A stretch of 42,086 nucleotides of DNA from F23-D06 sp947165685 (GTDB lineage Bacteria > Bacteroidota > Bacteroidia > Bacteroidales > WCHB1-69): contig CAMVBK010000028.1 in the NCBI GenBank assembly GCA_947165685.1, positions 1 through 42,086 of the forward strand. Reading direction: 5' to 3'. The notes beneath the pieces were generated by a model that saw only the letters and a list, made by a program, of their open reading frames with translations, did no database searches and was not told the DNA's origin. Of the stretch, positions 23,709 to 32,596 are shown piece by piece. Made by a program: the position numbers and the translations under genes. Positions within the stretch are counted from its first letter, which is position 1. Every line of letters begins with the position of its first letter.

Positions 23709-24034
23709 AAAAAGGGAGACCCTTCCGGATCCCCCTTTGCAATTGTCATAAAGAATTTACGCGAGGTTCGCGCGATTCGCGGAGACCTCCGCGCGATCAT
23801 CTCTTCACCACGAACGGTTTGGTCACCATTCCGGCCTCCGTGGTCACGCGCACGAAGTACATGCCGTCGGCGAGGGTGGAGATGTTGAGGATCGTGGTTT
23901 CGCCCGTCATCGGGACGGTCTGCACCAATTTGCCGTACACATCAAACACGTGCAGATCCGCACCTAATTGTACATTATACATTGTACATTGTACATTGAC
24001 GAAGTCGTTGGCCGGGTTCGGGAACACCTTCACG
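23699..24034 (-). repeat. Sorting-domain / 3' UTR cassette, copy 2
   Basis: Second copy of the cassette at 14309-14646, at the 3' end of the second giant gene. The TACATTG heptamer array is at about 23971-23998. The unit spans coding and non-coding sequence, which points to recent duplication or gene conversion. Confidence 0.9.
23706..23738 (-). terminator. Rho-independent terminator of the second giant adhesin
   Basis: On the minus strand a 12-bp stem (AAAGGGGGATCC / GGGTCTCCCTTT, with G-U pairs) has a GGAA loop and is followed by a T-tract. It is the counterpart of the terminator at 14315-14346. Confidence 0.85.
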
Positions 24035-27000
24035 CTGTTCTCCATCCAGCTGCTGATGCCCACGTTGGTGGTGTGTGCGGTAGCGGAGGCTGTCCAGTCG
24101 CTCTGGTTGCCGTCACCGCAGTCGGCCTGCACCTGGATTTCGTAGTCGGTGTCGCCGTCCAGATCGGAGATGGTGTAGCTGTTGGTGCTGGCGGTGGCGG
24201 AGCTCCAGCTACCCTCGTTAGTCTTGCGGTAGCGGATGTTCCAGCTGTTCACGTTGGCATTGGCATCCCAAGTCACGGTCACGGCATGGTTCTCGATGCT
24301 GGCGACCGTCAGGCCGGTCGGGGTGTTGCACGGCTCGGGAGTGTCTTCGTTCAGCGTGGTGAAGGTCATTTCGTTGCCATAGACGGTCTGTCCGTTGAAG
24401 GTGATGAATGCGCGGAAGGTGTAGCCGGTGGCGGCGGTGAGGCCGGTGAGGTTGTAGCTCAGGCCACTGCCGGTGGCGTTCACCGTCTGGTAGGTGCCGC
24501 CCGTGGTGGTCTTCCACTGGAAGCCCTTGGCGGAAATCGTCACGTTGTCGGGGTTGGTGATGGTGCCGTTCAGCGTGGCGGTGGTCTGCGCGACCGCCGT
24601 GGCGGCGCTGGTGGCCACCGTCGGGTCGGTCACCACAGGCGTGAGGTCGGTGTTGATGGTGAAGTTACGAATCACCGCGCCGGGCTGCGTGCCGGCGGAG
24701 TTGTCGTTGCGCCACAGGAAGACGATCTTGGCCTGCCCGCTTGCATCGGGTTTCGCCATGTTCATGTCGATGTGCAGCACACTGTCGTTGGTCAGGCTCA
24801 GCTTGAAGAAGTGGGACGTGTCGCTCGTCATCGAAGCATAGTTAGCGAAGTTGAAGGCATATTCGTTGAAGGCGTAGCCCGACTGCGGGGTGGATTCGAT
24901 GGCACCGGCCCCGTAATCCACGGTGGCAGGCGACAGGAACACCTTGAGGTAGTCGTAAGGTGTGGAGGTGCCTTCGCCGCCCACCTTCACGTCGAAGGAG
25001 ACGTGCACGGAGTCGCTGCTCGGCATCGTGAAGAGCTTCTCGGCAACGACGATCGACCGGCTCGTGATGGTGTATTGCGCATTCGTGCCGTTGTTGGAGA
25101 TGAACAGGGCACCTTCAGTGTCGCCTGTAGGCGTGCCCATCACCCAGCGGTTGGTGGCATCGCTGTTTTTCAGCAGCCAGTTCTGGTCGGTGGTGAAGTC
25201 GGTGCTGTAAGGCAGCGAGGTCGGGATCATCTGCGTGGTGAACTGGCGGGTGTCGCTCACCAGCTCGGTGTCGATGCCGCAGGCGGTCTCCACATACCAG
25301 TCGTAGGCCGTGCCTGCCGTCAGGTTGCCCAGCGTGTAGCTGCCGCCGGTCAGCGTGACATTGCTCTCGCTCTGCCAGGTGCTGTCGGTGGCGGGCTTGT
25401 AGTGGAGGGTGAACGCGTTGGCGGTGGACACCCAGCTGAGGGTAGCCGTGGTCTCCGTGGTGGAGACGGTGGCGAGGTTCAGCGGACGGGAGCAGGCCGG
25501 GATGGCCTCTAAGGTGACATCATCCACGTAGATGTAGTTGTACAGCGTGGAAGAGGCGGTGTTGCGGAAGGCGATGTATTGTCCATTGCCCGTATAATTC
25601 ATGAACGGGACTTCGTAGGCTGTTGCCGGATAGGAATCCGTCAGGGTCAGCGCCTGCACCGGAGTGAACGTGCTTGCGTCCATCGGGTCGGTCATCACAC
25701 CCACTTCCAGAGCCGCATTGTTGTTGACGGAGGAAATCTTTGCGAAGAAAGTGACCTGCAGCGTGGTGATGTCTAACACCGTGTTGTCGATGGCCGGCAA
25801 GACAGCGATGGACTGCGGGTAGTAGTTGTAGAAGTAGAGGCTCCGGGTGCCGCTGTGTGCGTTGTAGGAAGAGTTGTAGGCGTAGGGATAGAGCGTGGCG
25901 GTGCTGGAAGGGGTGATTCTGCGCCAGCAGTCGGGCAGCGGATAGTTGGAGGTACCGCCGTTGAGGTTGGCATCGAAATCCCAGGTTTGCGGCACTTCGG
26001 TCAGCTCTAAGCAGCCCGTGCGGAAGGTCTTGAAGGCGGCGTTGGTGGCGCTGCCGTCGTCACAGACGGCATACACATAGACATCGTAGTCGGTGGAGGG
26101 TTCCAGACCGCTCAGTACGGTGGAAGGCGTGCCGGAGACGTTCACCTGGATGCCGTTGCCAAGGGTGAAGCCGACGGTGTCGTACTCCACCACCCAGTTG
26201 GTGGCGTCGTTGGCCTGCCAGGAGAGGTTGGCACCGGTGGCTGTCACGTTCGACACCGTGAACTGCGTCGGGGTGGCGCAGGCCGCCTGTTCGCCCACAT
26301 GCACGTTGTCGATGTGCAGGTCGTTGTCGCCGCCCGCCACCGTCGATTCGCCGTAGAAGCCGATGCGGATGGTCTGGCCGGCATACTGGGCCAATGGGAT
26401 GGTGATCTCGTCACCTGTGGTGGAGATGTGGTTGTAGCTGTAGTCGCCGTTGCCGGTGTTGTCCCACACGGTGGCGTTGGCCGCGCTCCAGGTGGCGCCG
26501 TTGTCAGTGGAGATGACCACCATGAACTTGTCGTCCTGCTGGGCGGCGGTGTCCTCGATCGCATTCGCCGTGTTGTACTTGGTCAGTGCCATGTCAAAGG
26601 TAAGAGCCGGAGTGCTCAGACCCGTCAGTTCGATGGCAGGGCTCACCAACCAGTTGTGCACATTTTCGCCGTAGATGTTGATTCTGGGGTGGTTGGCTCC
26701 GAACACCTGCGTGTTGGAGAACGACCAGAAGCTGGTGGAAGCCGTCATCGCAGCGCCGTTGAACACGCTGTCGGCGAAACCGGCGTATGTCTTCCAACAG
26801 TCGGGGATCGTCGTGCCGCCGTTGAAATTCTCGGTGTAAGGCACCGTTTCGGGGGCACAGTCCGTGGAGAAGAGCACCACCGGGGAGGTGGCCTCGCTGC
26901 CGTCCTCGCAGATGGCGGCCACATACAGCATGTAGGTCGTGCTGGCCGTCAGGTTGCCCAACGTGAAGCCGCTGTTGACATTTTCCTGCACCATGTAGAG

Positions 27001-30000
27001 GGAATCCGTGGCGGCCTTATAATACACATTGTAGGAAGTGCTCGTTCCGTTCCAGGTCACGACAGCATCGGTCACGGCAGGAGCTGCCGTCACGCCGGTG
27101 GGCGCGTCGCAGACGGGGATGTAGCTGAGCTGGATGTCGTCCACGTAGAAGGCCGTGTAGTTGGAGGAGCCCACCACGATGTTCTTGAAGGCGATGTAGC
27201 TGCCGTTGCCGGTGTAGTCGTCGAAGGTGACCACGATCGGGTCGGTCGTGTAGCTGTTCGTCAGGGCGAGCGTATCTACCGGCACGAAGGAACCGGCGTT
27301 CTCCGGGTTGCTCATCACACCCACCACCAGGAAGGTGTTGGTGTCAACGGAGGACATTCTGGCGAAGAAGGAGATCTGCAGCTGGTTCATGCTCAAGGCC
27401 GTGGCGTCGATGTACGGCATGATGGCGTACTGGTTCGGGTAGTTGTTGTAGAAATAGAGGTAGTAGGAGCTGTTATGGGCGTTGGAAGTGCTGCTGGTCA
27501 CATAAGGATAGAGGCTGTAGGCTGCGGAGGGGGTGATGCGATTCCAGCAGGCGGGCAGCGGGTAGCTGGTCGTGCCGCCGGTGTTGCCGCTCTCGAAGTC
27601 CCAGGATTGGGGAAGTGTGGCGATGCCTTCGCACGGGGTGCTGAAGGTGAGGATGCCGCTGGTGTAGGCGGTGTCGTCGCAGTGGGACACCACATACCAT
27701 TGGTAGCTGGTGCTCGGGGTCAGGCCCGCGAGTTCGTAGTTGCCGTCCACGTCTAACTCGGCGCCGATGAACTCGACATACTCGGTGTCAGAAGCGGCCT
27801 TGTAGTAGAGGTCGTAAGAATTGGCGTTGCCGACCCAGGAGAGCGTCGCGCTGTGCGGGGCTGGAATGGAGGTCAGCTGCATGGGAGCCGTGCAGCCGGA
27901 AAGGTCCGTCAGGGTCACGTCATCCACATACGTGTAAGTGTATGAACCGCCGGCCGTGATGTTGCGGAAGGCGATGTAGCTGCCTTGGCCGATGGCGTTG
28001 GCCAACGACACGGCGAACGGGTCTGCGGAGGCGGTAGTCAGCGGGGTGACAGACTGCAGCACCGTGAAGGTGGCCGGGTCGGTCGGGTCGCTCATCACAC
28101 CCACCTCAATGTTGGTTCCCGACGCGGAGTTGCGGGCGAAGAACGTCACCACAAGGTTCGTCAGATCCAGCGTGTTGACGTCCAGCTCCGGCATGATGGC
28201 GTATTGGGTGCCGTAGTAGTTGCCGAAGTAGAGGCTGCGGGTGCCGCTGTGCGCGTAGGTGGAGGAACTGTAGGAATACGGGTACAGCGTGGAACCGGCA
28301 TCGCTCGGAGTGATGCGCGTCCAGCAGATGGGCAGCGGATAGCTGTTCGTGCCGGCGAAGAGGTTGTCGTCGAAGTTCCAGGTGTAGGGGACTGCGGTGA
28401 ACGGCATGCAGGCCGTGACAAACAGCTTGCAGGCGGTGTCGGAAGCGCAGTCGGAGAAGATGCGCACCTCATACTGCATGGCCGGGTTCAGGCCGTTGAG
28501 GGTGAGGGACGGCGTGCCGGAGACGTTCTCTTGGGTGCCGGTACCGGCCTCGAAGCCTGCAGGACCGTATTCCACCGTCCAGGAGGTGGAGGTGCCGTTT
28601 TCCGTCCAGGCGACGTCGGCGGTGTTGCCGGTCACGTTGCTGACAACCACTTGGGTGGGTGCCACGCAGGCGGGCAGCTCGTCAACCGTCACGTTGTCGA
28701 TATGCAGGTCGTTGTCGCCGTCGGCAACCGTCGATTCGCCGTAGAAGGCGATGCGGACATTCTGGCCGGCATATTGGGCGAGGTCGATGGTGACTTTCTC
28801 GCAGATGGAGCTGATGCGGTTATAGACATAGTCGCCGTTGCCGGTGTTGTCCCACACGGTGGCGTTGGCGGCGCTCCAGTGAGCCCCGTTGTCGGTGGAG
28901 ACGATGACCATGAACTTGTCGTCAGCCTGCTCGGTGGAGTCGTTGTCGATGGGGTTGGAGGTGTTGTAGCGGGTCAGCGCCATGTCGAAGCGCAGCGCGG
29001 GGTTGCTCAGCGTGCTGAGGTCGATCTGAGGGGTCACCAACCAGTATTTCGTGCTGGTGCCGAAGATGTTCAGGCGGGCGTGATATTGTCCGAAGGCGTA
29101 GTTGTTGTTGAAGTTCCAGCCGTTGGTGGTCTCGGTGACGAGGGTGTCGGCGAAAGCGTCGGAAGCCAAACCTTGCAAACGCATCCAGCAGTCGGGCATG
29201 CTGGTGCCTGCGTTGAAGTCCTCGAAGAACGGGGCCTCGAAGGCAGCGCACGGGGTCTTGAAGGTTCCCACTTGGGAAGCCGACTCCGTGCCGTCAGGGC
29301 ATCCGCTGGTCACATACACTTGGTATTGGGTGACCGGGATCAGGCCCGTGAGGGTGTAGGTGGTGTCATAGATGCCGGAAACCGCCGTGTATTCGATTTC
29401 GTCGGTGGTTTTGTAATAGACCGTGTAAGGGGCGTTGCCGCCGGTCCAGGCCACATCGGCCGTGTAGGCATCGGGGGTGGTGGCCGTCACACCTGCGGGT
29501 TCTATGCACGCGGGGATGGGCAGCACGGTGAGGTTATCGACATACCAGTTGTAGCCGCTCGGCGCGACGCTGCGGAACGCGATCCAGGCCGAGTCCGTGA
29601 CCGTCACATTGTTGAAATCGACGGTGAGGAACTGGTAGGCGGAGGTCAGGTCGGTGGCTTCCCAGCTCTGCACCACTTGGAAGGAGGAGGTGTCGGAGAG
29701 GTTGGTGAGAATGCCCACGTCCGTATGGCCGTAGGATGCGGTGTTGTTGCCCGGCTTCATCCAGAAGGTCATGCGGAGGGTGTTGAGGTTGTCTGTGAAG
29801 ACGGGCAGTGCGATGACATTGTTGCCGTAGAAGGAGAGATAGCCGCTTCCTTCGTAAGAACTGTAGGAAGAAGAGGCTACATACGGGTAAGTGGAGCTGT
29901 AGCCAGTGTAACCGAGCACGCGGGTCCAGCATTGCGGGACCGGGGAGCCGGAGGAGGGATAGCCCTCGAAGTCCATCGTGTAGGGTAGGGTGGAGATGGC

Positions 30001-30891
30001 ACCACAGTCCGTGGTGAAAGTGATGTTGCGCCAGCTGCTGGTGTCCGTGCCGCCGCAATAGTTGGCGATGCGCATGTTGTAGGTGGTCACCGGATTCAGC
30101 ATGTCCATGAAGTCGTAGGTGGTGTCGGTGACGAAGTCGGTCACCACGTCGGCGTTGTTCCAACTCTGGTTGGCCGTCTTGTATTGCACGATGTAGCTGC
30201 CGCCATCCACGGGAGTGCCCCAGGTGACGACGGCGTTCGTGGAGGTGATGCCCGAGACGGACGGTGCGCCGACGGAGTGGCAGCTGATTTCGCCAGCCGT
30301 GTAGGTGAAGGTCGTCTTGGGGATGAAGTTCCGCAGTGTGGGGTTTATGCTGGCCGCACTGGAACTACTGTACCCTGAAAGGCTGGCTCCTGTGGAGGTG
30401 ATGCCATAGAAGGAGGCACTGGAATAGCCGCCCTCCGTCACGGAGGCGAACTCCAACAGCAGGTTGCCGCCCTCGTAGTAGTAGGGTGCCTCTAACACGA
30501 TGGTCATCGCGTTGGTGGAGCCGTTCAACGTGCCCGTATAGACGATGTCCGTCGTGGCGGTGGAGAAGGTGGCCGAGGTGAACGCGGACTCCGTGACGGT
30601 GCCCATCTTGACGTTCAGCACGGATGTCCAGTCGCTCGGACTGGCCGGTACTGATGACATGTGGAAGGTCAGCTGGGAGATGGTGGAACCCACCAAGTCT
30701 GTCAGCAGGTCTTCCGGGTAGATGATCTGCGTGCGGATGTAGTCGTCCAAATACAGACCGTAAATGGGGACATAGTCGTTGGTGACGGTACCGTCCGCCA
30801 CCGTCAGCACGTTCTGTGCCGATGCGCGCCACGGGCCTGCCCACAGCGTCACCATCAGCAACATGAGTACATTCAATAGTGTTTTCTTCAT
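23797..30891 (-). CDS. Giant T9SS surface protein with alternating FN3 and jelly-roll modules
   Basis: 2364 residues with a signal peptide (1-25, WRASAQ). After a head domain (about 27-200), about nine fibronectin type III domains alternate with about seven jelly-roll (choice-of-anchor J / cleaved-adhesin-like) modules. The latter are recognised by starts such as LPYTMDFEG...PxCW and by phrases like LYFYNYY...AIMPxID, DKFMVVISTDNGATWSAANATVWDNTG and IRIGFYGESTVAGGDNDLHIDNV. Such modules occur in gingipain haemagglutinin regions and bind protein or glycan. A type A T9SS sorting domain (VKVFPNPANDFVNV ... KPFVVKR) ends the protein, nearly identical to that of the other giant protein. Composition is GC-rich throughout. 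A surface adhesin role is likely; the ligand is unknown. Confidence 0.92.
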   Translation of the reverse strand: MKKTLLNVLMLLMVTLWAGPWRASAQNVLTVADGTVTNDYVPIYGLYLDDYIRTQIIYPEDLLTDLVGSTISQLTFHMSSVPASPSDWTSVLNVKMGTVTESAFTSATFSTATTDIVYTGTLNGSTNAMTIVLEAPYYYEGGNLLLEFASVTEGGYSSASFYGITSTGASLSGYSSSSAASINPTLRNFIPKTTFTYTAGEISCHSVGAPSVSGITSTNAVVTWGTPVDGGSYIVQYKTANQSWNNADVVTDFVTDTTYDFMDMLNPVTTYNMRIANYCGGTDTSSWRNITFTTDCGAISTLPYTMDFEGYPSSGSPVPQCWTRVLGYTGYSSTYPYVASSSYSSYEGSGYLSFYGNNVIALPVFTDNLNTLRMTFWMKPGNNTASYGHTDVGILTNLSDTSSFQVVQSWEATDLTSAYQFLTVDFNNVTVTDSAWIAFRSVAPSGYNWYVDNLTVLPIPACIEPAGVTATTPDAYTADVAWTGGNAPYTVYYKTTDEIEYTAVSGIYDTTYTLTGLIPVTQYQVYVTSGCPDGTESASQVGTFKTPCAAFEAPFFEDFNAGTSMPDCWMRLQGLASDAFADTLVTETTNGWNFNNNYAFGQYHARLNIFGTSTKYWLVTPQIDLSTLSNPALRFDMALTRYNTSNPIDNDSTEQADDKFMVIVSTDNGAHWSAANATVWDNTGNGDYVYNRISSICEKVTIDLAQYAGQNVRIAFYGESTVADGDNDLHIDNVTVDELPACVAPTQVVVSNVTGNTADVAWTENGTSTSWTVEYGPAGFEAGTGTQENVSGTPSLTLNGLNPAMQYEVRIFSDCASDTACKLFVTACMPFTAVPYTWNFDDNLFAGTNSYPLPICWTRITPSDAGSTLYPYSYSSSTYAHSGTRSLYFGNYYGTQYAIMPELDVNTLDLTNLVVTFFARNSASGTNIEVGVMSDPTDPATFTVLQSVTPLTTASADPFAVSLANAIGQGSYIAFRNITAGGSYTYTYVDDVTLTDLSGCTAPMQLTSIPAPHSATLSWVGNANSYDLYYKAASDTEYVEFIGAELDVDGNYELAGLTPSTSYQWYVVSHCDDTAYTSGILTFSTPCEGIATLPQSWDFESGNTGGTTSYPLPACWNRITPSAAYSLYPYVTSSTSNAHNSSYYLYFYNNYPNQYAIMPYIDATALSMNQLQISFFARMSSVDTNTFLVVGVMSNPENAGSFVPVDTLALTNSYTTDPIVVTFDDYTGNGSYIAFKNIVVGSSNYTAFYVDDIQLSYIPVCDAPTGVTAAPAVTDAVVTWNGTSTSYNVYYKAATDSLYMVQENVNSGFTLGNLTASTTYMLYVAAICEDGSEATSPVVLFSTDCAPETVPYTENFNGGTTIPDCWKTYAGFADSVFNGAAMTASTSFWSFSNTQVFGANHPRINIYGENVHNWLVSPAIELTGLSTPALTFDMALTKYNTANAIEDTAAQQDDKFMVVISTDNGATWSAANATVWDNTGNGDYSYNHISTTGDEITIPLAQYAGQTIRIGFYGESTVAGGDNDLHIDNVHVGEQAACATPTQFTVSNVTATGANLSWQANDATNWVVEYDTVGFTLGNGIQVNVSGTPSTVLSGLEPSTDYDVYVYAVCDDGSATNAAFKTFRTGCLELTEVPQTWDFDANLNGGTSNYPLPDCWRRITPSSTATLYPYAYNSSYNAHSGTRSLYFYNYYPQSIAVLPAIDNTVLDITTLQVTFFAKISSVNNNAALEVGVMTDPMDASTFTPVQALTLTDSYPATAYEVPFMNYTGNGQYIAFRNTASSTLYNYIYVDDVTLEAIPACSRPLNLATVSTTETTATLSWVSTANAFTLHYKPATDSTWQSESNVTLTGGSYTLGNLTAGTAYDWYVETACGIDTELVSDTRQFTTQMIPTSLPYSTDFTTDQNWLLKNSDATNRWVMGTPTGDTEGALFISNNGTNAQYTITSRSIVVAEKLFTMPSSDSVHVSFDVKVGGEGTSTPYDYLKVFLSPATVDYGAGAIESTPQSGYAFNEYAFNFANYASMTSDTSHFFKLSLTNDSVLHIDMNMAKPDASGQAKIVFLWRNDNSAGTQPGAVIRNFTINTDLTPVVTDPTVATSAATAVAQTTATLNGTITNPDNVTISAKGFQWKTTTGGTYQTVNATGSGLSYNLTGLTAATGYTFRAFITFNGQTVYGNEMTFTTLNEDTPEPCNTPTGLTVASIENHAVTVTWDANANVNSWNIRYRKTNEGSWSSATASTNSYTISDLDGDTDYEIQVQADCGDGNQSDWTASATAHTTNVGISSWMENSVKVFPNPANDFVNVQCTMYNVQLGADLHVFDVYGKLVQTVPMTGETTILNISTLADGMYFVRVTTEAGMVTKPFVVKR
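26290..26830 (-). repeat. Duplicated jelly-roll module, copy 1
   Basis: Encodes the PxCW...STDNGATWSAANATVWDNTGNGDY module. It is very similar at DNA and protein level to 28700-29220 in the same gene, evidence of internal module duplication. Confidence 0.75.
28700..29220 (-). repeat. Duplicated jelly-roll module, copy 2
   Basis: Counterpart of 26290-26830. Long stretches encoding the TVWDNTGNGDY and IAFYGESTVADGDNDLHIDNV segments are shared almost base for base. Confidence 0.75.
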
Positions 30892-31005
30892 TTTTTTGAA
30901 TTTGGTGAATGATAATATTGTTTTTTATAATTTGTTCGATTCCAATCAGTTGTTGTTGCTTTATCTATTCCACAACACGTTTTTCCCCTTCTCGTCGAAA
31001 AGCTG

Positions 31006-31034
31006 CGAAAATAGAATTCCTGTCCATAGTTCAA
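31006..31034 (-). promoter_or_regulatory. Putative promoter of the second giant adhesin
   Basis: On the minus strand TATTTTCG (31013-31006) resembles the -7 box, and TTG (31034-31032) lies 18 bases upstream as a possible -33 element. The start codon is about 115 bases downstream. The rest of 30892-31224 is AT-rich and holds only the repeat array and the promoter of the next operon. Confidence 0.45.
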
Positions 31035-31142
31035 TGTTAAAAAAACAAAAAACGGATAGCTGTAATTATCCGTGGTTTAAGAACGGGAAAAAGCGGTGAA
31101 AAACTACACGGCACGAAAAAAAGTTGAAACGTAAGTCGAACT

Positions 31143-31176
31143 GTTCACTAATCACTAATCACTGTTCACTGTTCAC
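31143..31176. repeat. 7-bp tandem repeat (ACTAATC/ACTGTTC)
   Basis: Four to five heptamer units, ACTAATC twice then ACTGTTC twice, end 9 bases before the -7 box of the M20 peptidase operon, again covering the -33 region. Confidence 0.85.
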
Positions 31177-31185
31177 AAAAAATCG

Positions 31186-31193
31186 TATCTTTG
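31186..31193 (+). promoter_or_regulatory. Bacteroidota -7 box for the M20-aroC operon
   Basis: TATCTTTG, an exact match to TAnnTTTG, 31 bases before the ATG at 31225. Confidence 0.7.
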
Positions 31194-31224
31194 CCCGCGT
31201 TTTGAATCCTTAAAATATAACAAT

Positions 31225-32586
31225 ATGAACATCAAGAATTACATCGAAGAGAATGAACCCCGTTTCTTGGACGAACTTTTTTCCCTGCTGCGGATCCCGT
31301 CCATCAGTTCGCAGAGCGAGCATAAGGGCGATATGGTGCGCTGCGCCGAACGCTGGAAGGAGCTGATCCTCGCCGCCGGAGCCGACACCTGCGAAGTCTA
31401 TCCCACCGCTGGAAATCCCATTGTGGTTGGGCAGAAGACCGTTGACCCCAACGCCAAGACGGTGTTGGTCTATGGTCACTACGACGTGATGCCCGTCGAT
31501 CCCATCGAACTCTGGAACACCGAGCCCTTCGAGCCCGTCATCAAGGATGGCAAGATCTGGGGACGCGGTGCCGACGACGACAAGGGACAGTCGTTCATGC
31601 ACGCCAAGGCTTTCGAATACATGGTGAAATCCGGCAACCTCAAGTGCAACGTTAAGTTCATGCTTGAGGGCGAGGAGGAAATCGGCAGCACGCAGCTCTA
31701 CGACTTCTGCACGCAGCACACTGACCTGCTCAAGTGCGACGTCATTCTGGTTTCCGACACGGGCATGATTGCCACCGACACGCCCTCCATCACCGCCGGC
31801 CTGCGCGGTCTCTGCAATATGATCGTGAAAGTCACTGGCCCGAACCGCGACCTCCACTCCGGCATTTTCGGCGGCGCCGTTGCCAACCCTATCAACGTGC
31901 TCTGCGACCTTATCAGTGGCCTTATCAACGACAAAGGCGAGGTTACCATCCCCGGCTTCTACGACGACGTGGTGGTGCTCACCAAGGAGGAGCGCGACCT
32001 TATTGCGCAGGCTCCGTTCAACGAGGAAGAATATAAGAAGTCTTTGGATGTCAAAGAGTTGTATGGCGAAGAGGGCTACAGCACCATTGAGCGCACGGGC
32101 ATCCGTCCGAACTTGGGCGTGTGCGGCATCGAGGGCGGCTACACCGGCGAGGGCTTCAAGACCGTGCTGCCGGCCACCGCTTCCGCCAACATCTCCATGC
32201 GTTTAGTTGCCAATCAGGACTCCCACAAGATTGCCGAGCTCTTCCAGAAGCACTTCGAGAACATTGCGCCCGAGTACGTGAAAGTGGAAGTGATTCCTGC
32301 GCACGGCGGCGAAGCCTACCGTTGCGGTATGGATGTTCCCGCGTACCAGGCGGCCGAGAAGGCTTACATGGATGTCTATGGCAAACGGCCCATCCCGACC
32401 TACAGCGGCGGCAGCATCCCGATTGTGGCGCACTTTGAGAAGGCGCTGGGCGTGAAGTCCATCCTCTGCGGCTTTGGCCTCGCCGAGGACAACATCCATT
32501 CTCCGAACGAGAACTACAAACTGGAGCATTTCCGCAAAGGCATTGAGGTCATCACGCATTTCTACGAACATTTCTGCGAACTGTAA
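31225..32586 (+). CDS. M20-family dipeptidase
   Basis: 453 residues, no signal peptide, so cytoplasmic. The metal site of the M20 family is complete: His85 and Asp87 in VYGHYDVMP, the bridging Asp118 in GRGADDDKGQ, the catalytic Glu pair near 151-152 in EGEEEIGS, a later Asp (LVSDTGM) and the distant His. The length and the tail (GLAEDNIHSPNENYKLEHFRKGIE) fit the carnosine-dipeptidase-like branch that cleaves small peptides with two zinc or manganese ions. It has its own -7 box and is followed after 10 bases by aroC, so the two are likely cotranscribed. The peptide preference is not readable. Confidence 0.92.
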   Translation: MNIKNYIEENEPRFLDELFSLLRIPSISSQSEHKGDMVRCAERWKELILAAGADTCEVYPTAGNPIVVGQKTVDPNAKTVLVYGHYDVMPVDPIELWNTEPFEPVIKDGKIWGRGADDDKGQSFMHAKAFEYMVKSGNLKCNVKFMLEGEEEIGSTQLYDFCTQHTDLLKCDVILVSDTGMIATDTPSITAGLRGLCNMIVKVTGPNRDLHSGIFGGAVANPINVLCDLISGLINDKGEVTIPGFYDDVVVLTKEERDLIAQAPFNEEEYKKSLDVKELYGEEGYSTIERTGIRPNLGVCGIEGGYTGEGFKTVLPATASANISMRLVANQDSHKIAELFQKHFENIAPEYVKVEVIPAHGGEAYRCGMDVPAYQAAEKAYMDVYGKRPIPTYSGGSIPIVAHFEKALGVKSILCGFGLAEDNIHSPNENYKLEHFRKGIEVITHFYEHFCEL

Positions 32587-32596
32587 GCTGTTTGCA

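Noticed and set aside
27985..29988. 667-codon plus-strand ORF, with similar ones at 23968-25512 and 26299-27756
   Set aside because: Antisense shadows of the second giant adhesin, whose internal repeats keep the reverse frame open.
32474..32596. Upstream part of the chorismate synthase frame starting at an ATG at 32474
   Set aside because: It lies inside the M20 gene in another frame and has no similarity to AroC; homology starts at the TTG at 32597.
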